From Orychophragmus violaceus (Eukaryota > Streptophyta > Magnoliopsida > Brassicales > Brassicaceae): a stretch of DNA of 64,000 nucleotides. The number at the start of each line of letters is the position of its first letter. Position 1 is the stretch's first letter. Of the stretch, positions 43,770 through 55,034 are shown piece after piece. The notes beneath the pieces are model-generated. The model was given only the letters and a program-made list of their open reading frames with translations, had not been told where the DNA came from and made no database searches. The DNA lies in the NCBI GenBank assembly GCA_030180135.1, contig CM058233.1, forward strand, positions 56,440,500-56,504,499, given 5' to 3'. The translations under genes and the position numbers were made by a program.

Positions 43770-44195
43770 GGGTTAGCAAGCGGCTAACCCAAGGTAGCGG
43801 GCGTGAATTGGTTAAAAGACGTTAGAAACCCTAATAGGCCTGTGTGTGTGTGTGTGATTGTGAGTCTACTCCGGTGTTGGGCCGAGTAGACTGTTGATTG
43901 CGTGAATGTGTTGTGTTGTGTGGTTGTGGCTAACCTTTATGTGCAGGCCTTTAGATCGTCTCGGTATTGGGCCGAGCGATCCTCGTTATTGCTTAGAGCG
44001 GTCACTGGACCGGTTAAGCTGTGGTGCTGACTCGGCGCAGTGCCGAGTCAGAGCGGTGGTGTGTGTGAGTAGACTTGCGGGATGCGGGGTTGAGTGATTG
44101 CGTTGTTGATTGTGATTGATTGCTAGAGTCCAAGCGAGTCTGCGTGTTTACATTTCTGCACTAGGACTCTAGGGTGCGTTAGATCCCGCAAGTCT
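43770..44195 (+). ncRNA. Cluster of strong stem-loops in LARD LTR transcript (copy at about 50246-50670)
   Basis: Consecutive hairpins. GGGTTAGC-5 nt-GCTAACCC is at 43770-43790. AGTCTACTC(C)GG-7 nt-CCGAGTAGACT is at 43863-43892. GATCG(T)CTCGG-7 nt-CCGAGCGATC is at 43954-43981. CTGACTCGG-7 nt-CCGAGTCAG is at 44027-44051. A 13-bp stem AGACTTGCGGGAT/ATCCCGCAAGTCT (44071-44083, 44183-44195) encloses a 9-bp stem CTAGAGTCC/GGACTCTAG (44123-44131, 44164-44172). Three hairpins share CTCGG-loop-CCGAG, two with the same bulge position and TRTTGGG loop. It lies downstream of the TATA box, so it would be transcribed. The RNA role is inference. Confidence 0.5.
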
Positions 44196-45281
44196 AGGTG
44201 TGTGATTACGTTCTGGTACTTCCAGCCCGATTGGATCCTCGGGAGTTGATAACCTGGTCAGTTAGTTCTGGCAGGTGCGAACCTATGGAGTGACGTCTGT
44301 AGGGTGTAGTCCGGAGAATACGGGGTCGCGTCCTAGGGCCGGACTGCATGGAAGCTCGGGTTATCTAGGGGTAACCGGAATCACCGCGTATCGATGGACA
44401 GAGAACGGTGTCCTAGTCGTTGTGTGGACGGCTAGGAGTCACGTGGGTTAGTTATCATATCGGTAACGGCGAAAACCCGTGGAAGTTACCAAGATCGTAG
44501 GGGCCCATCGTGTGTGTGTTTTGGTGTAGTTGGTAGTGCGCGGTAGATAGATCGAGTCTCAATCGGGGACATGTGCCGCAGTGCTCCCGATTTCCTCTAA
44601 TCGCCTTCTCTTTTCTTTTGGCAATTGATTGTGTGTGGGCTCGACGCGACGTGGTAGTGCGTGATCGGCTATTTGTGTGTTGGTTGTTATTTTAGGGTTT
44701 CGGGCGGGCATCTATAGATGATAGATAGATTATAAGCCTTAGTGGGGAGCCGATTCACTGGGTGATCTTAGATCGCTCATTAGACTCTTATTGTGTTTTT
44801 CAGGTGTAGCAGCGACGGACGCGGGGAACTCGGTGTAGTGTCGGGATTGCTTGTGGCGGAGTTTTGATTCGATGATTTGGATGTTTTATTTCGGTTCGGC
44901 TTGTCGCCAATTTGGCATTGAGCTTTGAGTATTGCTGTTTGTTGATTGACGATATGATTTATAAAAATGACGATTAAACGTTGTGCTGAACGTTTAGTTA
45001 CTCATAAATGAATATGCTTTCCTGATATTGTGTTTAGTCCGAACCGACACAACTCACAGAAGTGGTGCAAGGCGTACGACTTGTACTATGGAAGTGAGGA
45101 TAGCGGAGTCAAGGACGGGTTAGTGCGAGCCTTTGTCTCAAACCGATCTGTCTCTGGCTTCGTCCTGTGGCGAACTTTTCCTGTTCGACTTGCTCGGGTT
45201 CGATCGGTCATGTTCTTGTTTGATTGTTGGCCGGTCAGCTCGATGGTCAGCGGAGAATGGGAAAGGGGCGTTACAGAAAGG

Positions 45282-45294
45282 TGGTATCAGAGCA
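45282..45294 (+). promoter_or_regulatory. Primer binding site of LARD (tRNA-Met)
   Basis: TGGTATCAGAGCA, six bases after the LTR end. Confidence 0.85.
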
Positions 45295-48200
45295 TGGTTC
45301 TGCATGGGTTTCAAAGCTGTTCATTTCTGAGTGTTTTCCGTGGTTTTATCGAGTCAAAATTGTGTCTTACCCAAGCATCCATTAGGAAACCGAGCCGCGT
45401 TCGTAACTCCGGGGTTGGGATGGGGTAGAAAATTTGTATTATTTGTACTAATGTGTATTTGTGTTTCGTTTGCAGTCAGCAGCAGAGTGCCCCTGGACGG
45501 ATTGTGAGTGGGTGTGTGCATGGTATGAGATTTGGGTGTGTGCATGGCGTGAGATTTCAGAGAGCAGTTTGAGTCGTCGTCGGATGACAACGCACAGTAT
45601 CGAGATCTGTTCGAGCAACAGCCAGAGGATTAGAGGGCGAAGTCTGAGCCGTCACGAGGTTCGCAGGTATCCGACCAACCACCAGTTCCTCCTCGCAAAC
45701 CGCATGGTGAGAGAAGCCGCCGTAGATTGGAGACCGTTTCCTGACTTGTTACCTCAAGCTCTACAAGACGATGCAGTTATCGAATACGGTTGCACCACCG
45801 GAGCCAGTGGTACTGCAGAGAGTTTAAGCCGCCGATTCTTGAGACGCATGACATGCTATTACCTAGTTTGCATGCCTCAAATTTCATTTCGCTTTGGGTG
45901 GTGGACCTTGTGGTGGACCAGTTACGCGCAGCAGTTGACCTGGACATGGAGCCGACAGATCCGGAACAGCATGTGCAGTGGGCGCAGGACATGGACGAGC
46001 AGATGGCGATATTAGCCGACGTCTTGGAAAAGCAGGTAGAGCCGCATCAACAGCCAGGATCGCCACAGAGGTCGGGAGCTCCATCACCCGATTTCCCGAG
46101 TCACTCTCTGTGATGGAGCCATTACCAAGGGATAAGCCGATGTTGATGTCAGGATCGGATGCGCAGCTGGAGTCAGTTACACCGCCGACCGAGCCAGTAG
46201 CGCCGCCAGATATGTGGAGTTCAGGGTCACCGAGTAGCCGAGGGTTTTTTAAGAGCCTTCTTCGGAGTCTGTTCTTCCTGTCATCTATGTGGAGCGACAG
46301 ATCATTAGGCGTCAGCTTGTTACCATGGGACACGCCCAGCGTCCGTTCTGGTTTGTGAGATTTGTGGTCGCAGAGGTCATGAAGCGCAGTTATGTCTGAT
46401 GGCAGAGCCGCACTAGGTTGGAGCGCCGACCAGAGATGCACACCCACCACACCCTCCCGGCGCGCCTGCCAGTGGTTACCGGCGCGAGCCGCGATGCCGG
46501 TTGTGTATGGCATTCCGGTCGTGCCGGGGCTGTTAGGGTTTTGGGTAGTTAGGCCAGGTGAGTATGGGCACTAACTACGTTGTTTGTGTGTATCCAGATC
46601 GACGGATTTTTCGTATGTTGTTGGGAACATCTCCAGGATATGGCGGTGCAGTTTGTGGGTTGGGTTGTTGATGACGGACATCGTATGGTTGTATTTCTGT
46701 TTCTCTATGTATTTCTATAAACCTCGAGACATGTGTATGTTGTTGTTTTGGTGTATGTATGTGATGCAGATTGTTCACTTATCGTCATGGCTTTCGTAGT
46801 AATTGTTTGCATGCGTATGATGGTTTTGTGATGCAAAAGAATTACCATGTGAAGTCTGATGATGAGCGAAACTGATGACCGTTCATCATAACCTAAACCC
46901 AGACTGACGGCATATCCGGAGCGATCTGATGATTGCTTGATTGCGTGTGGTAATTGTTTGTTTTTGCATTTAATTGCTTGCGTGTTTTATCTAATGCTTG
47001 TGTGGTGCATTGGATAGTTAGGGTTGTCTTTCGTGGTAGTTTAGCACTGTGAGAGTGCTAGTGTTATGGCATGCTTAGCATGTGCGGAGTGTGAGTGGTG
47101 GTGGTAAGCTATGGATTGAGTAGCTTAAATTTTATTTGCATCGTTAGTTTGTTGCGAATAGAAGTGTTAGAACCTTTCGTTTAAGGTGTTGAGCTAACTT
47201 GAGAATGGTTGGAATCGACTGTCGATTCGCGAGGAAGCGAAATTATAGAGTATCGTTACTTAGTCATGGGTGACCTTCGGGTACATGATTAACTAACTAT
47301 ATTTCTATGAGGAAGTGGTATCGGGGAATGGATTGGTTTGAATTCACCGCTCCAGTGAAAATTGTTGTGTTGAATGCAGGACGGAATGGACGATGCGATA
47401 CGAATACGAGACCGAACCCGAACCCGAAAGCGAGACGGGCTGGAAAGGAGACCGCGAGACGAGTTGACCCTGAAAGTGAGACAGTCAGTGTGGAATGTCA
47501 GCGGGAAAGTGTCAGTACAGAGCAGCGGACAAGCGGAGCGGTTGGTGTAATGTGTTAGCAGCAATAGCCGTGTGGAAACCAGAGCGAAGCCGTCAGTGTG
47601 AATGAAGTGGGAAGTTAGCAAAATCGGATTCAGAAACCGAGACGTGTAAGCAGGAAGAGATCGTGTTAGTGATAGAATGGGGTTATCAGTATGAATGGAG
47701 ATGAAGCCGTGTCAGAAGCCACGTGAAGTTATCAGTACGGGGAATGTGAGAATCAGAGAGACATACCAGGATCGTAAAAGACATGGGAGACGAAGCGAAG
47801 TGGGGAAGTCAGAATGCGAATCAAGGGAGAGAAACCAGTGGGAATAAGATCGAGGTCAGGACAGATGGACGGAGGAAGACAGTTGAGCGTGAAGCACATT
47901 ACGGAATACAAGGCTATGAGAAAGAGTGGAACGGTTGATGAGATCAGTGAGATAGAATGGTAAGAGACGGAAGGGTCGCCGTAACGTCAGGGTTGGAAGG
48001 CAGATTCTTGAAGGGTGTCTTAGGGAGACAAACAGTAGCGGAAAAGAATGCGGAGGTTGAGACAAAGTGGGGAAGCGCGAAGTGAGAATCAGAGCGGAGT
48101 AGTTGACCAAGATTACGTTTGAGGATCGAAACCGATGGAGGAAATTCAGGGTGGAGTAGATCAAGGTATGCGAGATTGAGATATCAAGTTCGGAACGATG

Positions 48201-48369
48201 TGGAGGTCATTGGTATTCAAGGGTGTTCAAAGAGGTCTGAAGTATGCAGCGGTGTTCGAAGAAGAAGCGTCAAAGTAAAGTGATGAAGTGACTTACAAAG
48301 TTCGGAACCGATTCGAAGCCTGATAGTGACGGAGAATTCGGGGACCGAATTCCTGTAAGTGGGGAAGAA
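45295..48369 (+). other. LARD internal region, largely noncoding
   Basis: No long frame of a known family. The first ~1.2 kb has broken gag-like sequence. The last kilobase is purine-rich, with GTGGGGAAG repeats at about 47800, 48068 and 48358; the last is the purine tract (AAGTGGGGAAGAA) before the 3' LTR. Confidence 0.7.
45480..46416 (+). pseudogene. Gag remnant with zinc knuckle in LARD
   Basis: One frame contains CEICGRRGHEAQLC (46354-46395), a perfect C-x2-C-x4-H-x4-C knuckle, followed by a TAG at 46414. Upstream, 45790-46113 is open and encodes EQMAILADVLEKQVE with a Pro/Ser/Gln-rich tail, plausibly the region before the knuckle. No capsid domain could be recognised and the pieces are in different frames. 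Confidence 0.5.
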
Positions 48370-49369
48370 TGTGATACCCCGTATCACAAAATATGGTCAA
48401 CGGGCAGAAGAAAAGTCAACAGGGGCAAAATTGTAATTTTGCCAAACCTAGGGGCAAAATGGTAATTTTGCCAAAGTTCGAGACGGAAGACGTGACGGGC
48501 CAAATGTTCTCTTTTTAAATCATAAAGAACATTTACAAGACCAGAATTTGAAGAAATGGAGCGGAAATGCATTTTTCGGAGTGTCGGGTGAAAACCGAGC
48601 AAAACCGGAAAAACTTCCAAAATTCATAACCGGAGCTAGGAAACTCCAAATGAGATGATTCAAATTGCTAAATTCATATAAAAGCAAGGAGAATCAGTTT
48701 ATGGAAGTTTGGAGATTTATGGGAATCTTTTGATATTTTCTAAAACAATTATCGAGAAACGAGCAAACCGAGGCATCGGAAGAAATGGGGAATAAGAAGC
48801 TTCTAGAAACAGTTTGATGCATTTTCTTTGGCCAGAATTAACCCCCAAGTGACAAGTGTAACCTCACCATGGCGCCACCTCTTTCTTTTTGGATACAAAG
48901 AATGAGTTTTGGTTAATTGAATGTAGAATAAAAGAAGCTTGTGCACCAAGGAAACAATGAACTTGGCTTATTCTTGAGGAGGGTGGCGTGTCTGGCTAGT
49001 AGGAGAGGAGGATCCATGTGTCAATGTGTGGCATCAGCTAGAAGGAGGAAGAGACATGTGTCCCAACATGTGTCAAATAAATGTGGGTCTCATTTTGCTA
49101 TAAAAGGAGGCTTTGGGTCATTTCTTCTCTTCACACCAACAAAGAAAAAGAGAGAAGAAAAGGGAGAGAAGGAGAGGAAGAGGAGGAGAAGCGTGAGGGA
49201 GAGGAGGAGGAGAAGAAGAAGAAGAAGAAGAAGAAGACCGGAGGAGGGAATCCGGAGGAGGAGAAGCCGGCGGAGGAGGAAGACCAGAGGAAGGAGAAGA
49301 AGATCCGGAGGTGAAGAAGAAGAGAGAGAGAGAGAGAGAGAAGAAGAAGCCGGAAGAAGAAGGAGGAGA

Positions 49370-49403
<34 letters not shown>

Positions 49404-51750
49404 TGAAGATGAAGAAGAGAGAGAGAGACAGAGGCGTGAAGATGAAGAAGAGAGAGAGAGAGGCGTGAAGATGAAGAAGAGAGAGAGAAGGAGGCGTGAA
49501 GATGAAGAAGAGAGAGAGAAGGAGGCGTGAAGAAGAGAGAGAAGATGGTCAACGGTCAGCTTCGGTCAACGCCGGTCAACGCGTTGACTCCGGCCGGTTC
49601 TTGAGTTGCGGTTTGTGTTCGGGAGTTCGTGTTCGGGAAGTTTCAGGAGTTCGTGTTCGGGTATTCGGGGAGGTTCGGGTTTAGTTCAGGGTCTCGGGAA
49701 GCCGTATCCGCATCCGTGCCGTTCGTTCCGTCAAATCACTGTGAGTCGGCTCAAAACACCGTAGTTGCATATAGACGATAAATGGGAAACCGTAGTGATA
49801 GGATTGCATACCCGTTTGAGTAATTTGAATTGAATTGATTGATTGATTGATTAACGTTACACCGGCTAGGGTTAAAGAAGCATGTTAGGTTAAAATGGAT
49901 TAAACCTATTGCGTGCCGTTAGGTTGTTAGAACGTTGTGTGATGCATTCAGATAGTCGTGGCATGAGTAGGACTATATATGCATATATATGTAAGTAAAG
50001 CACGGTAATTAAATGAACTTATATACGGAAATTGAGACGAGTTAAAATGCGGAAGTTAAACCTGAACGAATGTATAGAATGTGAATGGTATCGGGGTTTC
50101 CCGAGTTTAATGAATTGAGTAATGAATGATGAGACGTCGGGGAGTTTAGCAAGCGGCTAGCTCTAAACCGACGGATCGAGGAGTGGTTAAAAGATGATTA
50201 GGATTGTTTAAGAAATGAGAAGTGGTGTGATTGGTGAACCGTCTACGGGTTAGCAAGCGGCTAACCCAAGGTAGCGGGCGTGAATTGGTTAAAAGACGTT
50301 AGAAACCCTAATAGGCATGTGTGTGTGTGTGATTGTGAGTCTACTCCGGTGTTGGGCCGAGTAGACTGTTGATTGCGTGAATGTGTTGTGTTGTGTGGTT
50401 GTGGCTAACCTTTATGTGCAGGCCTTTAGATCGTCTCGGTATTGGGCCGAGCGATCCTCGTTATTGCTTAGAGCGGTCACTGGACCGGTTAAGCTGTGGT
50501 GCTGACTCGGCGCAGTGCCGAGTCAGAGCGGTGGTGTGTGTGAGTAGACTTGCGGGATGCGGGGTTGAGTGATTGCGTTGTTGATTGTGATTGATTGCTA
50601 GAGTCCAAGCGAGTCTGCGTGTTTACATTTCTGCACTAGGACTCTAGGGTGCGTTAGATCCCGCAAGTCTAGGTGTGTGATTACGTTCTGGTACTTCCAG
50701 CCCGATTGGATCCTCGGGAGTTGATAACCTGGTCAGTTAGTTCTGGCAGGTGCGAACCTATGGAGTGACGTCTGTAGGGTGTAGTCCGGAGAATACGGGG
50801 TCGCGTCCTAGGGCCGGACTGCATGGAAGCTCGGGTTATCTAGGGGTAACCGGAGTCACCGCGTATCGATGGACAGAGAACGGTGTCCTAGTCGTTGTGT
50901 GGACGGCTAGGAGTCACGTGGGTTAGTTATCATATCGATAACGGCGAAAACCCATGGAAGTTACCAAGATCGTAGGGGCCCATCGTGTGTGTGTTTTGGT
51001 GTAGTTGGTAGTGCGCGGTAGATAGATCGAGTCTCAATCGGGGACATGTGCCGCAGTGCTCCCGATTTCCTCTAATCGCCTTCTCTTTTCTTTTGGCAAT
51101 TGATTGTGTGTGGGCTCGACGCGACGTGGTAGTGCGTGATCGGCTATTTGTGTGTTGGTTGTTATTTTAGGGTTTCGGGCGGGCATCTATAGATGATAGA
51201 TAGATTATAAGCCTTAGTGGGGAGCCGATTCACTGGGTGATCTTAGATCGCTCATTAGACTCTTTTTGTGTTTTTCAGGTGTAGCAGCGACGGACGCGGG
51301 GAACTCGGTGTAGTGTCGGGATTGCTTGTGGCGGAGTTTTGATTCGATGATTTGGATGTTTTATTTCGGTTCGGCTTGTCGCCAATTTGGCATTGAGCTT
51401 TGAGTATTGCTGTTTGTTGATTGACGATATGATTTATAAAAATGACGATTAAACGTTGTGCTGAACGTTTAGTTACTCAGAAATGAATATGCTTTCATGA
51501 TATTGTGTTTAGTCCGAACCGACACAACTCACAGAAGTGGTGCAAGGCGTACGACTTGTACTATGGAAGTGAGGATAGCGGAGTCAAGGACGGGTTAGTG
51601 CGAGCCTTTGTCTCAAACCGATCTGTCTCTGGCTTCGTCCTGTGGCGAACTTTTCCTGTTCGACTTGCTCGGGTTCGATCGGTCATGTTCTTGTTTGATT
51701 GTTGGCCGGTCAGCTCGATGGTCAGCGGAGAATGGGAAAGGGGCGTTGCA
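48370..51750 (+). repeat. 3' LTR of LARD-like element (3381 bp)
   Basis: Near-identical to 41884-45275. The last bases are GGGCGTTGCA where the 5' LTR has GGGCGTTACA. Confidence 0.9.
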
Positions 51751-51924
51751 TCGATCGCCTCTCACTTCGGCGTTATATGGGCTTTGTCCGGATGCTGGTC
51801 GCATGGGCCCAAAACGGGTGATGGTCGATCTCTCTGTCTTGATTATGGAACGGGCTCATGACTATGGGTCTTTGTTTGGTTTGTTTATGGGCTGGATTTC
51901 TTAGAGGGAAATCCAGCACCAACA
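51751..51924 (-). repeat. 5' LTR of Tat element, second part
   Basis: Begins with the LARD TSD tcgat, then CGCCTCTCACTTCGGCG as at 13863-13880, and ends CACCAACA. It is followed by TSD ctaac (51925-51929). Confidence 0.9.
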
Positions 51925-51989
51925 CTAACCAATTCGCGTTCTAATTAGAAACAATACATTTATTGGACTGATAAATTTATCAAAGAAAA

Positions 51990-53315
51990 TATTTTTTCTT
52001 TTTCACTAAAAGATTACCATTTCATTACCGAGAACGGATACGTTTTTTGGATACAGACTTAGAAATCTAAAGCCGGATATCACATGACGATATCTGAGCC
52101 AAAAGCCGGCGGATTAAAAGAAATCCCCAGAGACACAAACAACACAAAACGACACAATTTTACAAACTGCAAACAAATACCGCTAGACAGAAATTACTAA
52201 CGTCAACTGATAAGCATCACAAGTCAGGTTAGAAGCAAGTAGAGAAGACCGCGAAAAGGTAGTGAACACCAAACACCGAGAGAGGAAAGGAGCGTGACAT
52301 CTAAAGCCGAGATTATTGAAGTTTATCTACCGCCACTCATTATATTGCTCCATCACGAGAGCCACGAGCAAGACGTCTGCAGATCAAACCAAGGAAGACG
52401 AGGGACCAAACTGTTTTACCACTTGTCACCAAACGACTAGATGCTAGGAAGACCGAAGCCTCAATCCCTTAAAGTTGTGTCGGAGAACCCTTGCCCGAGG
52501 TAGAAGACCCAAGGCAGAAGATAAGGAAGATAACCACAAGAACTATGCAGTTGCACCAACAACAAGGAAAAGCACATTCCCAATGCATAGAAACAACACC
52601 ACCCGAAGCCTAATAATCCTAAAACACAGCAGCCTCACCGAAGATAACGAACCCGTCAAGCTACACATATCCGATAGCAATACATCTCCCAGACATAAGG
52701 CTGAAACTCAAACTGATAACCTAACCAGAGCAAAATCAAAGTCGAACCAAGCCAAAACTGACTGACGGAACAACCCAGGAACCAAGCCAGATCTAAACCA
52801 GACAACTACCCCAAACAATTACTAGACGCATAAGAAGCTAACCTCTCACAAACTACCTCCGATCAAACGCACAACAACATAATCACCACACCTCTGGTCA
52901 CGCTTGAGATCAGCAATAGCAAAATCAGCGTATAACACAAACCGGAGTAGAACACGCTGAACGACAAGCCGAGGAGAACAACCCAAACAAACCACCCCCA
53001 ACCACCGAAGAAGGAGAGACTCCGACTCACAGCACAGACCACCACAACACTACCGCCGGAGGAAGCAAAACTCCATGGAAACCGGTCAAAAGAATGGAGA
53101 AGAAGATAGCAAGCTCGATTTTACAACAACGAAAACACAAAAGCTACCCCTCCCCGGCTCCGACATCGAACTCCGGCCACTGGGGAGGCAACATAACGAC
53201 AGATATGAGAAAAATGGCCTCGCCTCGAAAAACATGTCAAGGTGCAATTTAGGGCCAACTCTCGAGTCTAACGCGTAGGGATTGAAAGATAAAAACGCTT
53301 TGTAATAGGTTTTTG
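51990..53315 (-). mobile_element. 5'-truncated LINE tail inserted near the 5' end of the other LINE
   Basis: On the minus strand it ends TAATGAAATGGTAATC followed by an A-rich tail (AGTGAAAAAGAAAAAATA), a usual plant LINE 3' end. An 11-bp direct repeat atcaaagaaaa flanks it (51979-51989, 53316-53326). The short frames inside are not supported. It has no RT domain. Confidence 0.6.
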
Positions 53316-53326
53316 ATCAAAGAAAA

Positions 53327-53490
53327 GATAAAAGTGTTTTTCTCTCAAAAGCGCTCTCTACCTTGAGCCCTACGCTTGACCTTATTCTTCATCTTTCATC
53401 GTCGAGATGGCCGGAGATACCTAAATCCGGCCACCACCGGAGCCCCCTAATCAGCCAGCCCTCTCCTTTAGTGATGTATAATTTCCTCCT
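53327..53490 (+). other. LINE 5' untranslated region
   Basis: Noncoding, with CCGGCCACCACCGGAGCC just before ORF1. Confidence 0.5.
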
Positions 53491-55026
53491 TTGTCTCATG
53501 GTCATTGTTTTGGCTCTGCTCCTGTGTTAACAGGTCCATGGGCTACAGTAAACCCTACTACGGTTGCTCCTCTTTTGGTTGATGAGCCTTCCCTGCTCAC
53601 ATCATCTACTGCCTCTGGCTCTTCTGTTCAGATTAGCAAAGTCTCTGGTACCCCCAAGCAGACCTTGCAAGCTTCCACTGACACTGTTATACCGGAATCT
53701 CTCCTAAGCTCCCCTGTTACTGTGCCTCCGACTGTTATCTCTGCTCCTGAGGAGATATCTACCAAATCTACTACTGTTCCTTGTAGCTTCCCCTGATTCT
53801 CTGAAACAATCTCAAGCAAATGTGGAATCATGGGCTGCCAAGCTTAAAAATCTACAGACAAGAAACTTAAAAAGTACTCAGAACCTTCTCTATCACCGTC
53901 AGGGGTTTTGAGAATCACAATTCCAGATTCGGTGTTCCAAAGAGGGGCTCAACTCCACCAGGATTTCATCATTGTAATATTCATGGGTAAAGTACCTTCT
54001 TTTGGCCACATTCAAAGTGTACTTTCCCATATTTGGGACAAAGGCTCAAAACTCGAAATCCATCCTCGTCCTCAATCTCGATCCATGTTAGTAAGGATTG
54101 CTAATGCTTACATTAGGAAGAAGATTGTAGAACATGAGATTTTGCATGTGCGAAACTCTCTATTTTATGTTGCACAATGGTGTGCTAAAGTCTCTATGGC
54201 TCCCCCTAGTTTCACCTCTATTCCCCTATGGGTTCATGTCAAGGGTATACCCTTTGATCTTTATACCCAGGAGGGTCTAAGTTGTGTTGCTGATGCTTTT
54301 GGATCCCCTTTGGAAGTTGATGAATTCACCCATAGGATGGTGGATATAAATGTTGCCCATTTGAAAGTCAGGTCTGACTGCACGAAACCTTTGCCTAATT
54401 TTGTTGAAATTCTTCGAGAGAGTGGCGAGATTCTCCTACTATTTGTTCAGTATCCATGGACCTGTCCCACTTGCCAATGTTGCAACCAGATTGGACACCT
54501 TGCAGCTATGTGTCCGAATGGTACTTAGAAGCCTGCCCCTGCTAAAGATCAAACAAACCCTGTGAGTAAGGAGGATAATATTGGCCCCCTACCTTCTGAT
54601 CTTAAAGATGATAGCAGTAACCCTATTCAGGTTACCTCGACTGCAAATCCTGACCCAGCCCTCTGTGCAGCTTTTATTTCTCAACAAAGCAAATCTCTAT
54701 CAAGGAAACAAAACTTCAGTAATCTAAGACCTCAATTTCTTGGAAATAAGTTTGCTTGCCTGGATAATTCTGTTGTGGATGAGCATTCTTTGACTAAGTG
54801 TATTCCTTCAAAACCCCCTGATGGTGCCACTGGCTCTGGTGTATTCATTTCAGCTATCTCCCCACCCTCTCAAATAACCACCAGACCAAAAGCCACAAAT
54901 ACTCCCCTTTTGCTCCATGATCACCTGAATCTTACTGGTTCTTCTAATGTGATCCTTTTTGGCCCTCAACCTTTTACTACCCCGGAAGTGGGTTCTCCCC
55001 TGCATAAGGGTGAGAATCAACAATAA
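53491..55026 (+). pseudogene. LINE ORF1 (RNA-binding, DUF4283 and zinc knuckle)
   Basis: Three pieces. The Ser/Thr-rich N-terminus (53491-53796) is frameshifted from the rest. The DUF4283 core (53908-54528; PDSVFQRGAQLHQDFIIVIFMGK, SMLVRIANAYIRKKIV) ends with a knuckle CQCCNQIGHLAAMC (C-x2-C-x4-H-x4-C) and hits an in-frame TAG at 54526. The hydrophilic C-terminal part continues in the same frame to 55026. The protein normally coats LINE RNA. This copy is broken. Confidence 0.8.
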
Positions 55027-55034
55027 ACCTTTTT

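Larger units (their letters stand above)
41884..45275 (+). repeat. 5' LTR of LARD-like element (3392 bp)
   Basis: Starts with a short palindrome, TGTGATAC-CCC-GTATCACA, and ends GGGCGTTACA. It contains a TATA box, a GA-rich tract and a hairpin cluster, listed separately. No supported gene: the Arg-rich frame 42455-42991 is a reading of the GA repeat and starts upstream of the TATA box. Confidence 0.9.
41884..51750 (+). mobile_element. LARD-like LTR retrotransposon with 3.4 kb LTRs, probably chromovirus (Del/Tekay) derived
   Basis: 9867 bp, TSD tcgat (41879-41883 and 51751-51755), LTRs 41884-45275 and 48370-51750, tRNA-Met primer site, a 3.1 kb internal region with no intact gene, and a purine tract before the 3' LTR. 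Large retrotransposon derivatives (LARDs) have this build. Very long LTRs starting TGTGATACCCC with a tRNA-Met primer resemble Del/Tekay chromoviruses, and a degenerate gag zinc knuckle survives at 46354-46395. About a dozen substitutions plus microsatellite indels separate the LTRs by eye, so insertion is recent. Confidence 0.85.
13523..51924 (-). mobile_element. Tat-lineage Ty3/gypsy retrotransposon hosting three nested elements
   Basis: LTRs at 13523-14032 and 41519-41883 plus 51756-51924 share sequence and the TGTGAGAT...CACCAACA termini, and TSD ctaac flanks the whole (13518-13522 and 51925-51929). The minus strand carries gag, protease, RT, RNase H, a second archaeal-type RNase H and integrase. 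The plus strand carries an extra ORF of the PF04195 'putative gypsy-type transposase' kind near the 3' LTR. A second RNase H and an antisense additional ORF are known hallmarks of Tat elements such as Grande, Retand and Ogre. After removing nested elements and the internal duplication it is about 11 kb. All coding parts are damaged. Confidence 0.9.

Noticed and set aside
45282..45294. tRNA gene near TGGTATCAGAGCA sequences
   Set aside because: Only the tRNA 3'-end complement is present; these are primer binding sites.
45461..46015. 184-codon ORF in the LARD interior
   Set aside because: Composition is biased, no family resemblance, and the zinc knuckle relic lies in another frame.
51966..53326. 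Twin-primed inversion of one LINE
   Set aside because: The inverted part ends in a LINE 3' tail with its own A-run and own direct repeat, so a second insertion fits better. It is not fully excluded.
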